NCBI GenBank assembly: GCA_041906465.1
Contig: JAYRJE010000007.1
Coordinates: 1 to 64,000 of the forward strand
Reading direction: 5' to 3'
Source of the DNA: Didemnitutus sp041906465
GTDB lineage: Bacteria; Verrucomicrobiota; Verrucomicrobiia; Opitutales; Opitutaceae
DNA: 64,000 nt
Below are positions 23,440 through 32,227 of this stretch, piece after piece. Each line of letters opens with the position of its first letter. Position 1 is the stretch's first letter. A model generated the notes under the pieces. That model saw only the letters and a list, made by a program, of their open reading frames with translations, had not been told where the DNA came from and did not search any database. A program made the translations under genes and the position numbers.

Positions 23440-25566
23440 TCAGGAGGGAAGCGAAGTGACGCTGCCATCGGCCGCGATTTCGTAGAGGCCGCCTTGCCAA
23501 CGTAGGCCGCGCAAGGTGGCGGTGGCGTCGAGATGCTGGAGTTGCGGGTGGGCTGCGAGACGCGTGAATCCCGGCTCGAGACCGAAGACGCCGAGAACGA
23601 CGGTCTCGAAAAAGCTTCCCGCGGAGAGGCAGGTCCAGTCGTTGATGTAGGGCCACTCGGTCGGCGCCTTGCGGGCGCCGCCGTCGACAGTGGGCGCGGC
23701 GCTCTCGACGAAGTGCGCTTGCGAATACGGGCCCTGGCGCGCGGTGGCGGCCAATCCGGGCAGCCAAGTCGCGAACAGGTCGGCGCGCCCGGCCTTGAGC
23801 AGCGCGCTGCCGGCGAGCGAGACCCACGCCGGGTAGGAACCGTTCCACTGGTGATCGGGACGCAGGGAGAAGCCGGTGTCCTCATCCTGCGGTGAGAGCG
23901 CGGAGAGCCACGCAGGCGTCATCAGCTCGCGTTGGAAGAACGCGAGCATCTCGGCCACCTGCGCGCGCGGCAGGTCGTCGTTGAGGAAGTTCAGCGTGTG
24001 GATGAAATCCCAGATGTGCCGCACCGGCACGAGCGAGCCATCGGGGCGACGGCACTGCCAGAAGCCTTGGCCGGCGACGTAAAGCTGCTGGATCGCGGGC
24101 ACGAGGCTGGCGGCCTCGGCGCGCAAGGTCGCGGCGGCGGCGGAGTCGCCGGCCCAGTCGAGAACGTTCGCGGTCTCGCGGAGCGTCCAGACGTTGGCGG
24201 CGTTGAGCGAAGCCACCTCGTGTTCGTAGGTGCCGACGGCTTCGAGCAGGCTGTTGCGGTCGCCGTAGTCGGCGAGGCCGTGGCCGCGGATGAGTGTGCG
24301 GTAATGCGCGGCGCAGTCGCGCAGGTGTTCGAGCACCGTGCGTTCGCCGACCCGGTGTTGCAGCCAGGCGCGATCACCGGTCACGCGGAGATAAATCGTA
24401 ATCAGGCGCGCCATCGCATAGTCGTTGCACGAATACCAATTGCCCGTGCTGGCACCGCTGGCGTATTCCGTGCCGAAATGGCGGTGAATGTCGCGTTCGA
24501 GCCAGCGCTCGATGGTTTGTCGCGCGCACTGCGGATCGAGCAGGATGAGCAGGAGCGCGGAGAGCGACCAGTCGTTGATGAAGCTCGTCGTGACCCAGTA
24601 GCGCGGCATCAGTGTCACGTAGGTGCGGCCGTGTGGCGACTCGGGATGCTCGCGTTTGAAGTAGACCGCGGTGATGACGGCGTTGAGGTAAACCGCGCGG
24701 AGCCCCTCGTGTCGTGTGTGGAGCACCGGCAGATGTCCGCTGTAACGGTCGTTGCCCGGCGTGAACACGGCGGCGATCTCGGCACGCCAGTCTGATTCCG
24801 CGGCTGCGAGGGCGGCGGCCGGATCGGTGCGCCAGGCGGCGAATTCGGCGAGCGCGGCGGCCTCGTCGCGTCCGACCGCGATGAAGAAATGCAGCGTGCG
24901 CGTCTCGCCCGCGGCGAGTTCTCCGGAGAAATCGAGCCAGCGACGCTCGATGCGATCCGGGGCGGGCGAACACGCTTGCAGCGCACACGCGGTGCTCGTG
25001 CGGGACGTGAAGAGCAGGCCGTGCCCGTCAGCGGCGGAGTGAACGAGGTTGCGGACCAGCGTGTGGGCGGGCGGAGTGCCGTCCCAAGGCGTGGTGGAGA
25101 TGGCGGGACATTCGCGGGGTGAGTAAGGCGTTTTCCAGTTGTTCTCGACGCGGATGATGCCTTCGCCGGTCAGGACGCGCAGGCGGAGCGGGCGCGCGAG
25201 GGCGGTTTGATTTGTGACGCGCAGCGTGACCGTGACCGTCTGGCGCCGCACGCCCATGACGCAGATGGATTCGAGCGCGAAATCGTCGTGGCGAGTCCAA
25301 CGGGTGATGCGGTCGGGCCGCCACTGAAACTCGATCGGGGCGGAGGTGGTGTGGAGGCGCCGGTCGTTTAGCTCGAGCGCGCCGAGCCAGCTTTCGCCGA
25401 GCGAGTAGGGCGCGAACGTCACATGCTGCACCGCGAGGATATCGGGGGCGGCTTGGAGACAGCCGAGAAAATTAGTGAGAGCGGGCGGATTAAAGAGGTC
25501 GCCATTGCGGTAGAGGAGGCGCGCGCTGGTGAATTCTTCCAAACCGGGGGCAGAGGCGGGGTTCAT
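23440..25566 (-). CDS. (alpha/alpha)6-barrel glycoside hydrolase-like protein
   Basis: A 708-residue protein with no signal peptide visible. The N-terminal ~270 residues are a beta-sandwich (V-T-V-T-L-R-V-T-N-Q-T, L-H-F-F-I-A-V-G-R). The C-terminal ~430 residues form an alpha/alpha toroid with T-S-F-I-N-D-W-S-L-S-A, S-C-N-D-Y-A-M-A-R, H-Q-W-N-G-S-Y-P-A-W-V and E-W-P-Y-I-N-D-W-T-C-L-S-A-G-S-F-F-E. This layout is that of GH15/GH63/GH78-like or amylo-glucosidase-type enzymes; the acid and base cannot be assigned by eye. It follows the M20 gene by 7 nt and precedes the lipoprotein gene by 1 nt. Confidence 0.65.
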   Translation of the reverse strand: MNPASAPGLEEFTSARLLYRNGDLFNPPALTNFLGCLQAAPDILAVQHVTFAPYSLGESWLGALELNDRRLHTTSAPIEFQWRPDRITRWTRHDDFALESICVMGVRRQTVTVTLRVTNQTALARPLRLRVLTGEGIIRVENNWKTPYSPRECPAISTTPWDGTPPAHTLVRNLVHSAADGHGLLFTSRTSTACALQACSPAPDRIERRWLDFSGELAAGETRTLHFFIAVGRDEAAALAEFAAWRTDPAAALAAAESDWRAEIAAVFTPGNDRYSGHLPVLHTRHEGLRAVYLNAVITAVYFKREHPESPHGRTYVTLMPRYWVTTSFINDWSLSALLLILLDPQCARQTIERWLERDIHRHFGTEYASGASTGNWYSCNDYAMARLITIYLRVTGDRAWLQHRVGERTVLEHLRDCAAHYRTLIRGHGLADYGDRNSLLEAVGTYEHEVASLNAANVWTLRETANVLDWAGDSAAAATLRAEAASLVPAIQQLYVAGQGFWQCRRPDGSLVPVRHIWDFIHTLNFLNDDLPRAQVAEMLAFFQRELMTPAWLSALSPQDEDTGFSLRPDHQWNGSYPAWVSLAGSALLKAGRADLFATWLPGLAATARQGPYSQAHFVESAAPTVDGGARKAPTEWPYINDWTCLSAGSFFETVVLGVFGLEPGFTRLAAHPQLQHLDATATLRGLRWQGGLYEIAADGSVTSLPS

Positions 25567-25573
25567 GAAAAGT

Positions 25574-26719
25574 TCAAACGGGCAAACGGAGGCAGGCGCC
25601 GTAAAGGGCGACGGCGCGGGCGAGTTCGGCGCGGTGCAGCCACTCGTCCTTGGTGTGCGCCTGCGCAATGTCGCCAGGGCCCAACACGAGGACAGAAGCC
25701 CCGGCCGCGGCGTAGTGGCTCGCGTCCGTGGCGTAGGGCGCTCCGGCGGGAACGGAGTCGAGGTCGACCGCGTGAAACGCGGGTTTCATCCAAGTGTGCA
25801 GCGTGGTCGAACTTCCGGGTGGCAACGGCGGAGCGAGGTAAAGCTCGTCGTGTTCGACCTCGAGTCCGGCGAGCGCTGCGTCGCGTTGCGCGAGGATGTC
25901 GTCGGCGGATTCACCCGGCACGAGGCGGCGATCGACCGTGATCTCGCAGCGGTCGGGGATGATGTTCGAAGCCGTGCCGCCGCGAATGGTGTTGATACTC
26001 GCCGCAGCGCGGCCAGTGAGGGGAAAGTCGCGATTCGCGAGCGGCACGAAGCGCTCCTCGAGTCGCGCCACCACTTCGAGCATGGCTCGGATGGCGGAGC
26101 GGCCGCGCGAAGGGTCGGCGGAGTGCGCGGCGACGCCGCGCGTGACGGTGCGCCAGCGCAAGGCACCATTGTGGGCCACGAGCGGACGCATCTGAGTGGG
26201 CTCCCCCACGACGATGCCGCGGAGGTTCGCGAACTCGCGCAAATGTTGTTGGGCGAAGGCTTGGGCGCCGGTCATGCGCGCTTCCTCGTCGAGCACGAAC
26301 AACACGCCGGCATTGCGCGGTGCGGTAGGCTCGTGCGCGAATTCCTTCAAAGCCCAGAGCATGGCGGCGCCCGAGCCTTTGGTGTCACAGGCGCCGCGCC
26401 CATGAAGGCGCTCGCCTTGCACGGTGAGTTCGAACGGCGGCACGGTCATGCCGTCGACGCTCACCGTATCGAGGTGGCTCTCGAACAGCAGCCATTCGGC
26501 CTTCGGCGAGACTTCATGGCTGACGAGAAGATTGGAGCGATCGTTGCCAACGGGAAGGCGTCGGGTGTGGAGTCCCCAGCCGTGCGCGAGGCGCGCGATC
26601 TCGTCGGCGAGAGCAGCTTCGCCACCGCGCGGACCGCCGAACGATTCATTCACGGTGTTGAACGACACGAGGCGGGCGAGCAGCGATTCGCAGGAGATCG
26701 GCAGATTCGGGGTGTTCAT
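25574..26719 (-). CDS. M20 family deacylase (ArgE/DapE type)
   Basis: A 381-residue di-zinc hydrolase. The motifs are S-H-L-D-T-V (metal His and Asp), G-R-G-A-C-D-T-K-G (bridging Asp), V-L-D-E-E-A (catalytic and metal Glu), V-V-G-E-P-T, and a C-terminal G-P-G-D-I-A-Q-A-H-T-K-D-E-W carrying the last metal His. The dimerisation domain lies between. Family members remove acyl groups from N-acyl amino acids such as acetylornithine or succinyl-diaminopimelate, or cleave dipeptides. No arginine or lysine genes are nearby. It is the first gene of an operon with a glycosidase, lipoprotein and esterase, so an N-acyl group on a scavenged glycan or amino acid is possible. Confidence 0.85.
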   Translation of the reverse strand: MNTPNLPISCESLLARLVSFNTVNESFGGPRGGEAALADEIARLAHGWGLHTRRLPVGNDRSNLLVSHEVSPKAEWLLFESHLDTVSVDGMTVPPFELTVQGERLHGRGACDTKGSGAAMLWALKEFAHEPTAPRNAGVLFVLDEEARMTGAQAFAQQHLREFANLRGIVVGEPTQMRPLVAHNGALRWRTVTRGVAAHSADPSRGRSAIRAMLEVVARLEERFVPLANRDFPLTGRAAASINTIRGGTASNIIPDRCEITVDRRLVPGESADDILAQRDAALAGLEVEHDELYLAPPLPPGSSTTLHTWMKPAFHAVDLDSVPAGAPYATDASHYAAAGASVLVLGPGDIAQAHTKDEWLHRAELARAVALYGACLRLPV

Positions 26720-26761
26720 CTGGCGGGGGAAGAAGCCTCCCGCGCGGCGCCTGAAAGCCAA

Positions 26762-26779
26762 ATGAAAATGAATGAAAAT
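26762..26779 (-). promoter_or_regulatory. Direct repeat ATGAAAAT x2, 10-bp spacing
   Basis: ATGAAAAT at 26,762-26,769 is repeated at 26,772-26,779, exactly one helical turn apart, 43 nt upstream of the M20 gene. The same octamer forms the arms of the palindrome at 59,416-59,438. It may be a regulator site for the operon. Confidence 0.4.
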
Positions 26780-26799
26780 TACCTAGGCGTGAAACGGGC

Positions 26800-28413
26800 T
26801 TACGGGAGGCAGAGATGATCGATGTAAGCGTCCTCGAAGCCGGGCTGGAGGTTGAGTTCGATCGTTTCGTGTTGGCGGGCGGCGGCGGACATCACCTCGA
26901 GGAGGCTGCGATCCTGCAGCGCGAGAAACGCTCCGCCGAGGGAGGTGTTGCCCACGACTTTGATCTGCTCCGGCGAAAAGCCAGGCAGCAGACCGCAGCC
27001 GATCGCGTGCTCGGGCGACAAATGCCGGCCAAAGCCACCGGCGAGATAGACGGTGTTCACGTCTGCCGCGCGCACGCCGAGAATGCCGAGCAGCGTCTCC
27101 ACGCCGGCGGCGATGGCGGCTTTGGCCTGCAACAGACTCGCGACGTCTGGTTCCGAAAAAAATACGGAGCCATGGCCGTCAGGGTGTAACTTGAGACGTT
27201 GCCCGAATTGACTGAGCTCGAAATGCTCGGCGTGCGCCGCCACGAATGTCGGATCGAAGCGCCCGCTGGGCCGCAACAGTCCCGCGCGCCGACCTTCCCA
27301 GAGAAGATCGATGTAAGCCGAGCCGCAAATTCCCGTCGCACGCGAGGCGTGGCCGATGATCTGAGTGCGAATGGAGAAGGGATCGCTCGAGAGGGTGACG
27401 CGCTCGATGGCGCCGGGCACAGCGCGGGTGCCGCTGCTCAGCCCGGCGCCTTCGAACGCCGGACCCGCCGCCGTGGCGCAGCCGAGGAGGCGACCTCCGG
27501 CGGAAGCGAGGATTTCTCCGTTGGTGCCCACGTCGATGAGGACGCTTGGCTCGCGATCGTAAACCATGCCGGTGGCGACGAGTCCCGCGGCGAGGTCGGC
27601 GCCGACGTAGGCGGCGGGACTCGGCAAGAGATGGACGGCAGCCTCCGCGCCGCCGAACCGCAGCCCGAGCTGTCCCGGAGCAAACGTGCGATGCTCAAGA
27701 AAGACGGGACGAAAGGGATGCGTCCCCATGGGCGTCGGGTCGACGCCAGCGAGCAGATGCTGCATCGTCGTGTTACCCGCGATGGTCATCGCCCCGATCT
27801 CTGCGAGATCGACCCGCGCTTCTCTCGCGGCGCGTTCCAGGAGCGGCTGGATCGTCTCGGCGGCGATGGCGCGCTGCAGGCGCGACACGGCGCCGGAGTC
27901 GGAGGCACAGAGTTGGATTCGCGTGACGACATCCTCCCCGAAGCGCACTTGGGCGTTGAAGGCGCTCGCCTCGGCGAGCACCTGGCCGCGGTGCAAATCG
28001 CACAGCAGGAGCGCGACGGTCGTCGTGCCGACATCGACCGCCGCGCCGTAGCGCGCGGACGTGAGCGGGTCGAGGCACCAGGGAACGCCCAATTGAAATT
28101 CGGAAACGACCACGGGCTCTTGCCGCAAGAGCGAGCGAGCGGGCACGTTTAGCGCGGCTTCGCCGGCGAGCACGCGATGCTGACACGCTTTCAGCGTCGC
28201 TGGCGCGGTGTGCGGCCGGCCCGCCGCGTCGAGCACCGTGCCGGCGGTCAGCTGGACTTCGCAGCCCCGGCACAATCCGCGACGACCGCAGCGGGTGTTG
28301 AGCGGCAGTTCACGCCGCGCCAGCAAGTCCGCGAGGTTGCTCGCGGCCTCCTGGGGCGTGAGCGTCCACGTTACCGCTTCGCCCGCGTGGTCAACGGTCA
28401 GCCGTGGATGCAT
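26800..28413 (-). CDS. Reductive activator of corrinoid proteins (RACo-like, DUF4445)
   Basis: A 537-residue protein. The N-terminal [2Fe-2S] ferredoxin domain has Cys42, Cys48, Cys51 (R-C-G-R-R-G-L-C-R-G-C) and Cys77. A linker leads to a C-terminal ASKHA ATPase-like domain with A-V-D-V-G-T-T-T-V-A, I-A-G-N-T-T-M, L-I-D-V-G-T-N-G-E-I and Y-L-A-G-G-F-G. In characterised acetogen and methylotroph homologues this protein uses ATP hydrolysis to reduce an inactivated Co(II) corrinoid back to Co(I). Its presence implies that the corrinoid carrier encoded divergently at 29,239 needs reactivation. It overlaps the DUF1638 gene by 23 nt. Confidence 0.92.
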   Translation of the reverse strand: MHPRLTVDHAGEAVTWTLTPQEAASNLADLLARRELPLNTRCGRRGLCRGCEVQLTAGTVLDAAGRPHTAPATLKACQHRVLAGEAALNVPARSLLRQEPVVVSEFQLGVPWCLDPLTSARYGAAVDVGTTTVALLLCDLHRGQVLAEASAFNAQVRFGEDVVTRIQLCASDSGAVSRLQRAIAAETIQPLLERAAREARVDLAEIGAMTIAGNTTMQHLLAGVDPTPMGTHPFRPVFLEHRTFAPGQLGLRFGGAEAAVHLLPSPAAYVGADLAAGLVATGMVYDREPSVLIDVGTNGEILASAGGRLLGCATAAGPAFEGAGLSSGTRAVPGAIERVTLSSDPFSIRTQIIGHASRATGICGSAYIDLLWEGRRAGLLRPSGRFDPTFVAAHAEHFELSQFGQRLKLHPDGHGSVFFSEPDVASLLQAKAAIAAGVETLLGILGVRAADVNTVYLAGGFGRHLSPEHAIGCGLLPGFSPEQIKVVGNTSLGGAFLALQDRSLLEVMSAAARQHETIELNLQPGFEDAYIDHLCLP

Positions 28414-29152
28414 GCGCGGGCGCCGGGTCGGGTTCAGCGCGGATGATCGTGTCGTCCGCGGTCAGCCGGATCGAGTGATGGGGCGGCACGACGAGAAAGC
28501 GGCGCTCGTCCCAGGGGCCGTCGAGCAACGCCATCAGCAGCGCGGGATCGCCGCGCACGTGATCGAAGGTCCAGCCGAGGCATTGCGCGCAATGCTGCGT
28601 GTAGCTGATGTCGCGTGGGGTTTCGTTGATGCCCAGTCCGACGTAGGTGGCGCGCGAGTAGTTGGCGATCCAGTGCCGCTCCATCTCCATCAAGTAATCG
28701 ACGTCTTCCGGTTCAAATTTCGCCGCGTATTCCGCGCGCAGTCGCGCGTCGCGGTCCGGTCCGGGTGGGGCGGCGCTCTTGATCCAGCCCGGCGTATACC
28801 AATAGGTGCCCGGGTGACGTTGGATGTAGTCGGCGTAGCGATCCTTGTCGCCGAGGAAAAGCGTCACGCAATCGTGCGCGCGGGCGATGACGATCGGTGC
28901 GCGCGCGTGCCGGAGATTTTCCACGCCGCGGCTGCACATCCCGTAGACGAGCGCGATGGCCTCGATCGAGCGGTCGGCCTCGGCGCGGTCCACCGCGAGC
29001 TGCAACTCGCGTTGCAGGCGCATCGGCTCGTTGTGCAGTCCCTGCGGCAGGATATCGATGCGGCGCACCTGCGGACGCGTGGCGGCAAGAGCGCGCACTT
29101 CATCTTCGAGCACAGCGCAGGCGATGACGGCGAGAGCGGGTGAGCTATGCAT
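28391..29152 (-). CDS. DUF1638 domain-containing protein
   Basis: A 253-residue cytoplasmic protein: A-C-A-V-L-E-D-E-V near the start, D-I-L-P-Q-G-L-H-N-E-P, V-Y-G-M-C-S-R-G, A-H-D-C-V-T-L-F-L-G and R-Y-W-Y-T-P-G-W-type elements match the DUF1638 family. Several conserved cysteines (in C-S-R-G and Q-H-C-A-Q-C) could bind metal. The family has no proven activity but is regularly found beside UroD-like and corrinoid methyltransferase genes, as here. The gene is upstream of and overlaps the RACo gene, so the two are co-expressed, divergent from the methyltransferase operon. Confidence 0.85.
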   Translation of the reverse strand: MHSSPALAVIACAVLEDEVRALAATRPQVRRIDILPQGLHNEPMRLQRELQLAVDRAEADRSIEAIALVYGMCSRGVENLRHARAPIVIARAHDCVTLFLGDKDRYADYIQRHPGTYWYTPGWIKSAAPPGPDRDARLRAEYAAKFEPEDVDYLMEMERHWIANYSRATYVGLGINETPRDISYTQHCAQCLGWTFDHVRGDPALLMALLDGPWDERRFLVVPPHHSIRLTADDTIIRAEPDPAPAHASTADR

Positions 29153-29161
29153 ATGTTGCGA

Positions 29162-29171
29162 TGAAATTTCA
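29162..29171. promoter_or_regulatory. Palindrome TGAAATTTCA in the divergent promoter
   Basis: A perfect 10-bp palindrome in the 86-nt gap between the DUF1638 gene and the corrinoid protein gene. A near-identical TGAAATTTTCA occurs at 58,510-58,520 next to the LacI regulator gene. Candidate operator. Confidence 0.35.
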
Positions 29172-29238
29172 GGCCGATGCGCAGTGAATTTTGGGTTATC
29201 TGCTTTGCAGCGCGAGGCTCGATTGCAGAATTGCGCGC

Positions 29239-29874
29239 ATGCCCCAACTATCCGAACTCACGGATGCGGTCACCGCCGGGAAAAAGAATGAGGTGGTGCG
29301 AATTACCCAGGAATTGCTGGCCGCCGGCGTGGCTCCGCAGGCGATTGTCGAGCAAGGGCTCGTGCCTGGCATGGGTGTCGTCGGAGAGCGCTTCAAACGG
29401 AACGAGATTTTTGTTCCCGAGATGCTCATCGCCGCGCGGGCGATGAAGGAAGCGCTCAAGCTGCTCGAACCGCTGTTGGCGCGCGCCGGCATCACGCCGA
29501 AATACACCGCGATCATCGGCACGGTGCAGGGTGACTTGCACGACATCGGCAAGAACCTGGTGGCGATGATGTGGCGCGGCGCGAATTTCAACATCGTCGA
29601 TCTCGGCACCAACGTTTCGCCGGAAAAATATGTCGAGGCGGTCCGCCAGCATGGCGCGCATCTCGTCGGTCTCTCGGCGCTGCTGACGACCACCATGCCG
29701 GCGATGAAGTCGACGGTGGATGCGCTGCGTGCCGCCGGCTTGAACGGAGTGAAAATCATGGTCGGCGGCGCACCGGTGACGGAGCAATTCGCCCGTGAGA
29801 TCGGTGCCGATGCCTACGCCGCGGATGCCGGCAGTGCGGTCGATGTGGCGAAAGCTCTCGTCGAAGCAGCCTGA
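29239..29874 (+). CDS. Corrinoid (cobalamin-binding) methyl carrier protein
   Basis: A 211-residue protein with the two-domain layout of MtbC/MtaC-type carriers. A helical cap occupies residues 1-85 (I-F-V-P-E-M-L-I-A-A-R-A-M). A Rossmann-like B12 domain contains G-D-L-H-D-I-G-K-N at 98-106, where His101 is the lower axial cobalt ligand, then S-A-L-L-T-T-T-M and V-G-G-A-P-V-T. It carries a methyl group on cobalt between a substrate-specific methyltransferase and an acceptor-side enzyme. It is the first gene of a five-gene plus-strand operon; the start at 29,239 gives the family N-terminus. Confidence 0.93.
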   Translation: MPQLSELTDAVTAGKKNEVVRITQELLAAGVAPQAIVEQGLVPGMGVVGERFKRNEIFVPEMLIAARAMKEALKLLEPLLARAGITPKYTAIIGTVQGDLHDIGKNLVAMMWRGANFNIVDLGTNVSPEKYVEAVRQHGAHLVGLSALLTTTMPAMKSTVDALRAAGLNGVKIMVGGAPVTEQFAREIGADAYAADAGSAVDVAKALVEAA

Positions 29875-29884
29875 GAGACAAGCG

Positions 29885-31138
29885 ATGACGCCGCGCGAGA
29901 AATTGAGAGCGGCCCTGACCCACCGGCCCGGGCCGGTGGCGGTCGATTTCGGCAGCACCGGCGTCACGGGAATCCACGTCAGCTGCGTGGCCGAACTGCG
30001 TCGACGCTTCGGACTGCCCGAGCATCCCGTGAAAGTGTGGGAGCCGTTTCAGATGTTGGGCGAGATCGAACCCGATCTGGTCGAAGCGCTCGGCAGCGAC
30101 GTGGTCGGCGTGAGCGGACGCGGCACGATGTTTGGCTTTCCGTTGGAGGGATGGCACGAGTGGCGCACGCCGTGGGGACAGGTCGTGCAGGTGCCGGCGG
30201 GATTCCGCCCGCGCGAAGAGGCATCGGGCGACGTCTATCTGTTCCCGGAGGGCGACACGATCGCGCCCGCGAGCGGGCACATGCCGTCGGGCGGGTATTT
30301 TTTCGATGCGATCGTGCGTCAGCTGCCGATCGAGGAGGACCAGCTCGACCCCCGCGACAACTGCGAGGAGTTCAAGTTGCTGGCGCCGGAGGACGTCACG
30401 CATTGGCAACGCGAGATCGCGCGCGTGCGCGGGAGCCAGTTCGGCGTCCATGCGAGTTTTGGCGGCACGGGCTTCGGCGACATCGCTCTCGTGCCGGCCG
30501 CGTTCCTCAAGCAGCCGCGCGGGATTCGCGACATCACCGAGTGGTATGTCTCGCTCGTCGAGCGGCCGGATTACATCCACGCCGTCTTCGACTACCAATG
30601 CGAGGTGGCGCTGAAGAATCTGGAAACCTTCGCGCGTATCGCGGGCGATGAAGTGGATGTGCTCTTCATCTGCGGCACCGACTTTGGGACCCAGGCGTCG
30701 CAATTCTGCTCGGGGACAACCTTCGATGAGCTGTGGGCGCCGTATTACCGTCGCGTCAACGACTGGGTGCACCGGCACACGCGGTGGAAGACGTTCAAGC
30801 ATTCGTGCGGCGCGGTGTATCCGCTGATCGAGCGCTTCATCGACGTCGGCTTCGACATTCTGAATCCCGTGCAATGTTCCGCGGTCGGCATGTCACCGGA
30901 GCGCCTGAAGCGGGAGTTCGGCTCGCGCCTTGTGTTCTGGGGCGGCGGCGTGGACACGCAGCGCACGCTGCCGTTCGGCACGCCGGACGCGGTGCGCGCG
31001 GAGGTGCTGGAGCGACTGCGGGTATTCGCGCCCGGCGGCGGCTTCGTTTTCAATACCATTCACAACATCCAGGCCCGCACGCCGGCGGCTAACATCGTCG
31101 CGATGTGCGATGCGATCCGCGATTTCAACCGCGGCTAA
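29885..31138 (+). CDS. UroD/MtaA-family methyltransferase 1
   Basis: A 417-residue protein of the uroporphyrinogen decarboxylase fold. The zinc motif of corrinoid-dependent methyltransferases is present: His306-x-Cys308 (F-K-H-S-C-G) and Cys331 (N-P-V-Q-C-S), i.e. H-x-C-x(n)-C. This points to a thiol-activating or methyl-transferring enzyme rather than a haem-pathway decarboxylase, which lacks those residues. Start and end are clean (M-T-P-R-E-K-L-R-A-A-L). It lies 10 nt after the corrinoid protein gene. It could be the substrate-side or the acceptor-side methyltransferase; sequence alone does not say which. Confidence 0.85.
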   Translation: MTPREKLRAALTHRPGPVAVDFGSTGVTGIHVSCVAELRRRFGLPEHPVKVWEPFQMLGEIEPDLVEALGSDVVGVSGRGTMFGFPLEGWHEWRTPWGQVVQVPAGFRPREEASGDVYLFPEGDTIAPASGHMPSGGYFFDAIVRQLPIEEDQLDPRDNCEEFKLLAPEDVTHWQREIARVRGSQFGVHASFGGTGFGDIALVPAAFLKQPRGIRDITEWYVSLVERPDYIHAVFDYQCEVALKNLETFARIAGDEVDVLFICGTDFGTQASQFCSGTTFDELWAPYYRRVNDWVHRHTRWKTFKHSCGAVYPLIERFIDVGFDILNPVQCSAVGMSPERLKREFGSRLVFWGGGVDTQRTLPFGTPDAVRAEVLERLRVFAPGGGFVFNTIHNIQARTPAANIVAMCDAIRDFNRG

Positions 31139-31151
31139 CCGGCTCGTAACC

Positions 31152-32216
31152 ATGTCCCGCCAGTTCTTTCTCGATCTCGCCGCGCGGCGGCACCGCATGC
31201 CGATCGGCACGGACCTGATCCTGCACCAGCACGCCGATCCCGCGGCGATCCTGCTCGATGGGCCGCGGCTCGGGGCGGTGGTGGCGCAGGCGGCGGGCGA
31301 GTTCGGGACACCGCTCGGCTTGATGCTGATGGATCTCAAGGTGGAGAAGGCCGCGATCGCGGCGCGTTTCGGTGTCCCGGCCGACCAGGCGGACACGTTT
31401 CACTTCGACACGACGCCCGCAGCGGCGCTGCGACGGGATTTCCTGGCGACCTTGCCCCAGGCGGATGCCACGCCGCGCATGGCAGCGAATCTCGGCGCGT
31501 TGCGCTTCCTCGCGCATAGCACGGAGCTGGTTCCAGCAGGCATGTCGATCGGACCGTTCTCGCTGTTGACGAAGCTGCTCGCCGATCCGATCACGCCGGT
31601 GTTTCTCGCCGGCAGTGGAGCGACTGCGGATGACGAGCCGGAAGTCGCGCTCTTGGAGGCGGCGCTAGAGATCAGCGTGGGCTTCACGCTCGATTACGTG
31701 CGTCGGCAGATCGACGCGGGTGCACGCGTGATCTTCATTGCCGAGCCGGCGGCGAACAAGGTCTACCTGTCGCCGAACCAACTGGAGTCGGGCAGCGGCA
31801 TTCTCGAGCGCTTCGTGCTCGAGCCCAACCGCCGCATCGCCGAACTGCTCGCGGCGCGCGGGGCCGATTACGTGTTTCACTGCTGCGGCGAACTCGTGGA
31901 CCCGATCCTGGACGGTTTTGCGACGCTCCGCCCGGCCATGCTCAGCCTCGGCAGTTCGCGGCAACTATGGGTGGACGCGGCGCGCGTGCCGCGCGACATC
32001 GTGCTCTACGGCAACCTGCCATCGAAGCAGTTTTATTCCGATGAGCTGATGCCGTCGTCGCGAGTGCGTGAACTCGCGGCGCATTTGGACGAGGCGATGC
32101 GAAGCACGGGCCACCCGTTCATCCTCGGCACCGAGTGCGACACGCTGCACGTGCCGGGCGCCGGCGAGACAATCCTGTGCAAAGTCCGCTGCCTGCTCGA
32201 ACCGGCGGGCGCCTGA
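31152..32216 (+). CDS. UroD/MtaA-family methyltransferase 2
   Basis: A 354-residue protein with the same barrel fold. The zinc site appears as His243-Cys244-Cys245 (V-F-H-C-C-G), with Cys329 (G-T-E-C-D-T) as the likely third ligand, so it also fits the methyltransferase branch. Other family features are P-F-S-L-L-T-K and the F-I-A-E-P-A segment in the pocket. It is 13 nt downstream of methyltransferase 1 and clearly divergent from it. A division of labour (donor-to-corrinoid versus corrinoid-to-acceptor) within this operon is an inference. Confidence 0.82.
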   Translation: MSRQFFLDLAARRHRMPIGTDLILHQHADPAAILLDGPRLGAVVAQAAGEFGTPLGLMLMDLKVEKAAIAARFGVPADQADTFHFDTTPAAALRRDFLATLPQADATPRMAANLGALRFLAHSTELVPAGMSIGPFSLLTKLLADPITPVFLAGSGATADDEPEVALLEAALEISVGFTLDYVRRQIDAGARVIFIAEPAANKVYLSPNQLESGSGILERFVLEPNRRIAELLAARGADYVFHCCGELVDPILDGFATLRPAMLSLGSSRQLWVDAARVPRDIVLYGNLPSKQFYSDELMPSSRVRELAAHLDEAMRSTGHPFILGTECDTLHVPGAGETILCKVRCLLEPAGA

Positions 32217-32227
32217 GATTTTTGCGC

